The notes below the pieces were generated by a model. It was not told the origin of the DNA, searched no databases, and saw nothing but the letters and a program-made list of their open reading frames with translations. From Chloroflexota bacterium (lineage in GTDB: Bacteria > Chloroflexota > Dehalococcoidia > Lucifugimonadales > Lucifugimonadaceae), in contig VXTA01000169.1 of assembly GCA_009837685.1 (NCBI GenBank), forward strand, positions 2,392 through 8,852: a DNA stretch of 6,461 nucleotides, read 5' to 3'. This document shows positions 1-6,461 of this stretch, piece after piece (positions within the stretch are counted from its first letter, which is position 1; each line of letters starts with the position of its first letter). Made by a program: the position numbers and the translations under genes.

Positions 1-20
1 GTTTTTGTTTTAAGAGACAG
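1..20 (+). other. Probable sequencing-adapter (Tn5 mosaic end) remnant at contig edge
   Basis: The last ten bases (11-20, TAAGAGACAG) are identical to the 3' end of the Tn5/Nextera mosaic end AGATGTGTATAAGAGACAG. The bases before them are a T-rich, degraded-looking version of the rest. The match ends exactly where conserved rpoB coding sequence begins. It also supplies an in-frame TAA (11-13) at a point where the beta subunit family normally continues upstream for roughly 20 or more residues. The likeliest reading is an untrimmed, error-containing adapter fused to genomic DNA. A genuine genomic sequence that happens to match cannot be excluded from this window alone. Confidence 0.75.
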
Positions 21-3000
21 TGCCGGACCTCATTCAGGTCCAAAAAGATTCGTTCGAATGGTTGCTTGGTGACGGCCTTCGACAGCTGTTTCAGGAAATC
101 TCACCAATCACCGACTACTCTTCCGACAATCCGAAATACGAGATGAGTCTCACCGAGCATGAGATCCTCGAACCGGAGTTCTCGGAAGAAGAATGTCGCG
201 AACGCGAGATCACTTACAGCGTGCCTTTGCACGTCACGATCGAGTTGAAGATCAACGAGACCGACGAGATCAAAGAGCAGACTATCTTCTTCGGTGACAT
301 GCCGAAGATGACGGAAAACGGAACCTTCATCATCAACGGCGCAGAGCGCGTGGTCATCTCACAACTCGTCCGCTCGCCGGGTGCCTACTACTCATCGGAC
401 GACGACCCGGCTACCGGCAACCGCTTGTGCAGCGTCAAGCTCATCCCCTATCGCGGCGCGTGGGTCGAACTCGAAACCAGCAACCGGGACATCCTATTCG
501 CGAAGGTCGATCGCAAGCGCAAGTTGCCGGTAACCACGCTGCTTCGCGCAATCGCCGCCGTTGATGACGGGACCGAAGGGGACACAGAAAATCCCATCAA
601 ACTCGACTCGCTCGACGCTATGCTCGAGGTCTTTGGCGACCCAACCGACGGCGAGGAAAATTCCGACGTCAGAGACTTCATACGCTCGACGTGGAATTCC
701 GACGCCGACGCGAAAGACGAAGATGAAGCGCTCAAAGAGTTCCACAAGCGCATGCGACCGGGCGAACCGGCCACCGTCGATGGCGCACGCCGACTAGTTC
801 ACCAGATGTTCTTCGACTCGAGGCGTTACGACCTCGGAGATGTCGGCCGTTACAAGCTCAACCGACGCATAGATGTTGATGTTGAACTCTCACGACGAAC
901 GCTGACCAAGCTCGACTTCGTCAACATCATCAAGCGCATGATCAAGGTCAACAACGGCGAAGCCGTCCCAGACGACATCGACCACCTGGGGAATCGACGC
1001 GTCCGCACCGTCGGTGAACTTATCCAGAACCAAATCCGAGTCGGACTGGTCCGGATGGAACGCGTCGTGCGCGAACGCATGACGACGCACCCTGGAGAGA
1101 CGACACCCGCCGCGTTGATCAATATCCGTCCCGTCGGTGCAGCAGTCAAAGAGTTCTTCGGCGGCTCTCAGCTGTCGCAGTTCATGGACCAAACCAACCC
1201 GCTGTCCGAACTTACGCACAAGCGACGCCTCTCCGCTCTAGGCCCAGGCGGATTGACACGAGACCGCGCCGGCTTTGACGTGCGCGACGTTCACCACTCG
1301 CACTACGGTCGTATCTGTCCCATCGAAACCCCCGAAGGTCCGAATATCGGATTACTCGGCTCGCTCGCGACGTACGCCAAAGTCAATGAATTCGGTTTCG
1401 TCGAGACACCCTACCGCAAGGTACGGACAACCATTTCGAATCGATCTGATGACTTGATTGGCCGTACCCTGCTCCAAGAGGTCCGCGAAAAAAGTCGCAA
1501 AACCATCGTTGCCGAAGCCGATTCGGTGATCGACGAGGAACTCGCGCGCCGTCTGCGACGGCTCGGAGAGCAAGAGCTGGAAGTCCGTCCTTACATCTCG
1601 TTGCACGCGGCAGATGTTGAATTCCTGTCCGCTGACCAAGAAGAAGAAGTGCTGATCGGCGAGCCCACCACTCCAGTCGACGCGCTCGGCCAGCTCCGCG
1701 GTGTTGTACGTTGCCGAACCGGTGGCGAACAATACGTAAAAGCTAGGCCTGACGAAGTTGACTACGTCGACGTCTCTCCTTCACAAATCGTCAGCGTCTC
1801 AGCCGGATTAATACCGTTCCTCGAGCACGACGACGCGACACGCGCGCTCATGGGCTCCAACATGCAACGCCAAGGGGTGCCCTTGGTGCTGCCCGAAGCG
1901 CCCATTGTCGGCACTGGCATCGAATATCGTGCCGCGCTAGACAGCGGACAGGTGGTCCGCACAGAGACTGACGGCATCGTCACCTCCGTGACCAGCGACA
2001 AGATCGTCGTCACCGACGAAGATAGCAACAATCACAAATACCCGCTGACACGGTACGAGCGCTCGAACCAGAGCACGTGCATAAACCAGCACCCGATCGT
2101 AAACAAGGGCCAAGTGGTCAACCAAGGTCAGGCTATCGCCGACAGTTCGTCTACTGACGGCGGTCGATTGGCTTTGGGGCAGAACGTGCTCGTCGGCTTC
2201 ATGAGCTGGGGCGGTGGTAACTACGAGGACGCCATCATCCTGAGCGAGGATCTCGTAAAAGGCGATCGTTTCACTTCCACGCACATCCAGAAGCATCAAG
2301 TCGAGGCCCGCGAAACCCAACTGGGTCCGGAAGAAATCACGCGCGACATCGCCAATGTCGGCGAAAGCAATTTGGCTAACCTCGATGAAGAAGGCATCGT
2401 GATCCCCGGCACTTGGGTCGGCCCTGGCGACATCCTCGTTGGAAAAGTCACTCCCAAGGGCGAGACCGAACTTACCGCCGAGGAGAAACTACTCCGGGCC
2501 ATCTTCGGCGAGAAGGCTCGCGACACCAAAGACACCAGCCTGCGAGTGCCACACGGGGAAAAAGGCAAAGTCATCAAGGTACGCGTCAGCAAGAAGGAAG
2601 ATGGCGATGAGTTGCCGCCCGGCGTCTCCATGATGGTTCGCGTCTGGGTCGCCCACACACGGAAGATTATGCAGGGCGACAAGATGGCCGGTCGGCACGG
2701 CAACAAAGGCGTCGTCGCAATGATCCTGCCGCGCGAAGACATGCCGCACTTGGAGGACGGAACCCCGCTGGACATCGTCCTCAACCCGATCGGAGTTCCA
2801 TCCCGCATGAACCTCGGGCAACTCCTGGAAACCCATCTAGGGTGGGCGGCCAGAGAGCTCGATTTCTCCGCCATCACCCCGGTTTTCGATAGCGCCAGCG
2901 AGGTGGCTATTGAAGACGAACTGGCTCGCGCATGGTTCGTCACCGCGGCCCAGGCCAGAAATCATCGCGACCTCGATGACCGTGAGATCGACTACGAAAC

Positions 3001-3895
3001 GGTCCGAGAGTGGCTCGCAGATCGCGGTTACGACTATGACGAGTTGCGGAGCCATGCCATCGAACACGCTGGCAAAGCCAGCGAAGCTTGCATGAGAATC
3101 TGGTTGAACGAAGTCGCCGGTCAAGAAGTCAACGATCTGGATCGTGATGGTCTCCTCGAGGCCGCGCGCCGACTCGACCGTGAAATAGGCAATGCAGCGC
3201 CGGTTCTCGGCAAGCAGTCATTGATCGACGGACGAACGGGTGAAAGGTTCGACCAGCCAGTGACCGTCGGCAGCATCTACATGATGAAGCTCATCCACTT
3301 GGCTGAAGACAAGATGCATGCTCGGTCAACGGGTCAATACTCGCTGATTACGCAGCAACCGCTGGGCGGGAAGGCGCAATTCGGTGGCCAACGCTTCGGC
3401 GAAATGGAAGTTTGGGCCCTGGAGGCATACTCCGCACCACACACACTTCAAGAAGTGCTCACCATCAAATCCGACGACGTCAAAGGAAGAGTTCTCGCCT
3501 ACGAAGCAATCGTTAAAGGCCAGTCAGTGGTCTCTGCTGATGTGCCTGAATCGTTCAATGTGCTGATTCACGAGCTTCAAGGCTTGGGCCTGGACATTTC
3601 GATGATCGGTGATTCCAGCAGCGAAGACGAAGGTGAAGCCGGTGAGGAGATTCCCATAGCTGATGTTGGCATCGATGACGACACCGACATCGCTGCGCTT
3701 GGCGGAGATGTGTTGGATATTGGCTCCGAACTGCCGCCACCAGTACTGGAATTCGATGTTGACTTCGAGGACGACGATGAGCACGAGGGCGAGAACGGGG
3801 CCGGTTCGCTCGAAGATAGCGGCTCACTGGAAGACGAACTGAGTTCATCGAACGGCGAAGCGACCGAAATCGAAGCGGATTCAGACGACGAATAA
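20..3895 (+). CDS. rpoB: DNA-directed RNA polymerase subunit beta (5'-partial)
   Basis: This is the beta subunit of RNA polymerase, which forms one half of the active-site cleft, binds the RNA-DNA hybrid and carries the rifampicin pocket. 1291 codons are readable with no frameshift. Visible blocks in order: GTFIINGAERVVISQLVRSP (N-terminal protrusion), the rifampicin region with SQLSQFMDQ (residues 383-407), CPIETPEGPNIGL, the NYEDAII acidic pair E736/D737, KVTPKGETELT, the LLRAIFGEK start of the flap region (about 824-834), GDKMAGRHGNKG with active-site lysines K888 and K896, PSRMNLGQLLETHLG, and the C-terminal GGKAQFGGQRFGEMEVWALE clamp block. The GTG at 20 is probably not the true start. 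It falls on the Val of the family's conserved V-P-x-L segment, the usual preceding residues are missing, no Shine-Dalgarno precedes it, and the upstream bases look like adapter. Two extra regions stand out: about 100 residues at 961-1063, and an acidic tail at 1197-1291. rpoC follows after 88 bases. Confidence 0.98.
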   Translation: MPDLIQVQKDSFEWLLGDGLRQLFQEISPITDYSSDNPKYEMSLTEHEILEPEFSEEECREREITYSVPLHVTIELKINETDEIKEQTIFFGDMPKMTENGTFIINGAERVVISQLVRSPGAYYSSDDDPATGNRLCSVKLIPYRGAWVELETSNRDILFAKVDRKRKLPVTTLLRAIAAVDDGTEGDTENPIKLDSLDAMLEVFGDPTDGEENSDVRDFIRSTWNSDADAKDEDEALKEFHKRMRPGEPATVDGARRLVHQMFFDSRRYDLGDVGRYKLNRRIDVDVELSRRTLTKLDFVNIIKRMIKVNNGEAVPDDIDHLGNRRVRTVGELIQNQIRVGLVRMERVVRERMTTHPGETTPAALINIRPVGAAVKEFFGGSQLSQFMDQTNPLSELTHKRRLSALGPGGLTRDRAGFDVRDVHHSHYGRICPIETPEGPNIGLLGSLATYAKVNEFGFVETPYRKVRTTISNRSDDLIGRTLLQEVREKSRKTIVAEADSVIDEELARRLRRLGEQELEVRPYISLHAADVEFLSADQEEEVLIGEPTTPVDALGQLRGVVRCRTGGEQYVKARPDEVDYVDVSPSQIVSVSAGLIPFLEHDDATRALMGSNMQRQGVPLVLPEAPIVGTGIEYRAALDSGQVVRTETDGIVTSVTSDKIVVTDEDSNNHKYPLTRYERSNQSTCINQHPIVNKGQVVNQGQAIADSSSTDGGRLALGQNVLVGFMSWGGGNYEDAIILSEDLVKGDRFTSTHIQKHQVEARETQLGPEEITRDIANVGESNLANLDEEGIVIPGTWVGPGDILVGKVTPKGETELTAEEKLLRAIFGEKARDTKDTSLRVPHGEKGKVIKVRVSKKEDGDELPPGVSMMVRVWVAHTRKIMQGDKMAGRHGNKGVVAMILPREDMPHLEDGTPLDIVLNPIGVPSRMNLGQLLETHLGWAARELDFSAITPVFDSASEVAIEDELARAWFVTAAQARNHRDLDDREIDYETVREWLADRGYDYDELRSHAIEHAGKASEACMRIWLNEVAGQEVNDLDRDGLLEAARRLDREIGNAAPVLGKQSLIDGRTGERFDQPVTVGSIYMMKLIHLAEDKMHARSTGQYSLITQQPLGGKAQFGGQRFGEMEVWALEAYSAPHTLQEVLTIKSDDVKGRVLAYEAIVKGQSVVSADVPESFNVLIHELQGLGLDISMIGDSSSEDEGEAGEEIPIADVGIDDDTDIAALGGDVLDIGSELPPPVLEFDVDFEDDDEHEGENGAGSLEDSGSLEDELSSSNGEATEIEADSDDE
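1166..1240 (+). other. Rifampicin-resistance-determining region of rpoB
   Basis: Codons 383-407 correspond to E. coli beta residues 509-533 (offset 126, fixed by the aligned SQLSQFMDQ block). The residues most often changed in resistant mutants are all in their wild-type state: Q387 (513), F388 (514), D390 (516), H400 (526), R403 (529), S405 (531) and L407 (533). The downstream cluster PEGPNIGL also keeps the Asn equivalent to 568. The one visible difference from E. coli at a usually invariant spot is T392 in place of N518. Inference: the enzyme should be rifampicin-sensitive as far as target sequence goes. Confidence 0.9.
2900..3208 (+). other. Insertion of about 100 residues in beta (residues 961-1063)
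   Basis: Between TPVFDSASE and GKQSLIDGRTGERFDQP the protein has about 100 residues. Bacillus subtilis beta, as I recall it, has only about 20 between the same two landmarks. The extra segment is charged and looks mostly helical, with ELARAW, a Tyr/Asp-rich stretch around REWLADRGYDYDE, then EACMRIWLNE and LLEAARRLDREIG. The reading frame and codon usage continue smoothly, so it is a true part of the protein. It is most likely a lineage-specific beta insertion of the kind already known in several phyla. Confidence 0.7.
3608..3892 (+). other. Acidic, low-complexity C-terminal tail of beta
   Basis: After the last conserved block (ESFNVLIHELQGLGLDISMI) the protein continues for 95 residues, 1197-1291. 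I count 37 Asp or Glu, no Lys or Arg and one His. A short internal repeat, GSLED at 1262-1266 and again at 1268-1272, uses different synonymous codons in the two copies, so it is not a recent duplication. The tail is probably disordered. Acidic beta C-termini occur elsewhere, for example in B. subtilis, but this one is long and unusually free of basic residues. Its role is unknown. Confidence 0.85.
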
Positions 3896-3901
3896 TCCTT
3901 G

Positions 3902-3929
3902 AGCGGATGCGACGTGCGCTGCATCCGCT
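3902..3929 (+). repeat. Perfect 9-bp inverted repeat in the rpoB-rpoC gap
   Basis: AGCGGATGC (3902-3910) and GCATCCGCT (3921-3929) are exact reverse complements around a 10-base loop. A G-U and a U-A pair (3901/3930, 3900/3931) could extend the stem. It starts six bases after the rpoB stop codon. No U-run follows (the next bases are ACACCCGG), so it does not look like an intrinsic terminator, and terminating here would cut off rpoC. An mRNA processing or stability hairpin, or partial attenuation, is more plausible. Confidence 0.7.
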
Positions 3930-3941
3930 TACACCCGGCTG

Positions 3942-3966
3942 GCGACACAAAGTCGCGTTCGCGACT
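3942..3966 (+). repeat. Two overlapping, mutually exclusive short hairpins upstream of rpoC
   Basis: The central segment GTCGC (3952-3956) can pair with GCGAC on its left (3942-3946, five-base loop) or with GCGAC on its right (3961-3965). The right-hand hairpin extends to six pairs, AGTCGC/GCGACT (3951-3956 with 3961-3966), with a GTTC tetraloop. Only one can form at a time. The right-hand stem ends four bases before the Shine-Dalgarno. The pairing is visible in the sequence; any regulatory role is inference, and short stems like these arise often in GC-rich DNA. Confidence 0.45.
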
Positions 3967-3970
3967 AAAC

Positions 3971-3975
3971 GAGGT
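3971..3975 (+). promoter_or_regulatory. Shine-Dalgarno of rpoC
   Basis: GAGGT lies eight bases before the ATG at 3984, a normal spacing, and matches the core of AGGAGGT. Together with an in-frame TAA at 3966-3968, it fixes the rpoC start at 3984. The next in-frame ATG is codon 81, inside the zinc ribbon. Confidence 0.85.
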
Positions 3976-3983
3976 TACACGGA

Positions 3984-6461
<2,478 letters not shown>

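Noticed and set aside
1..22. A genuine nonsense mutation or programmed event at the rpoB 5' end
   Set aside because: The stop lies inside the adapter-like sequence, and a beta subunit cut at this point in an otherwise perfect gene is less likely than an assembly-edge artefact.
2296..2943. A 215-codon open frame on the minus strand
   Set aside because: It is antisense to the rpoB catalytic core and its Ser/Thr/Pro/Arg-rich translation is typical of a shadow frame.
3902..3935. Intrinsic terminator between rpoB and rpoC
   Set aside because: The stem is strong but no U-run follows, and no promoter is visible before rpoC to restart transcription.
3896..3983. A separate promoter for rpoC
   Set aside because: I could not find a convincing -35/-10 pair at suitable spacing in the 88-base gap.

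Overview
The window is an ordinary bacterial rpoB-rpoC segment, both genes on the + strand and both incomplete. It holds almost all of rpoB (RNA polymerase beta subunit, missing its N-terminal tip), an 88-base gap, and the first 826 codons of rpoC (beta-prime subunit), which runs off the right edge. Coding density, conserved motifs and the absence of any frameshift in either gene point to a functional chromosomal housekeeping operon. I found no mobile element, CRISPR array, RNA gene or novel defence or biosynthetic system.

Organism: the DNA is moderately GC-rich. Several beta and beta-prime phrases look most like Chloroflexota, perhaps Dehalococcoidia or SAR202-type lineages: beta TGNRLCSVKLIPYRGAWVEL with ETSNRD, and beta-prime [10 protein letters not shown] with [10 protein letters not shown]. 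This is recall from memory, not a search. Actinobacterial affinity is the main alternative. The short contig-like shape, with both ends cutting genes, fits a metagenome or draft assembly.

Layout: bases 1-20 look like a damaged Tn5/Nextera mosaic-end adapter joined to genomic DNA, so the apparent GTG start of rpoB and the in-frame TAA before it are probably artefacts. Bases 20-3895 are rpoB, with a rifampicin-pocket region wild-type at the key contact residues, both active-site lysines, a lineage-type insertion of about 100 residues near the C-terminal third, and a 95-residue acidic tail with no Lys or Arg. Bases 3896-3983 hold a strong 9-bp inverted repeat, two overlapping smaller hairpins and a clear Shine-Dalgarno. 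Bases 3984-6461 are rpoC: an N-terminal zinc ribbon with an unusual 5-residue insertion, a coiled-coil insertion, the switch-2/rudder core and the NADFDGD catalytic motif. The bridge helix, trigger loop and second zinc site would lie past the window end.

The two products pair to form the catalytic core of RNA polymerase with alpha2 and omega. Co-transcription is expected from the same orientation, the short gap and the absence of a convincing terminator or promoter between them.
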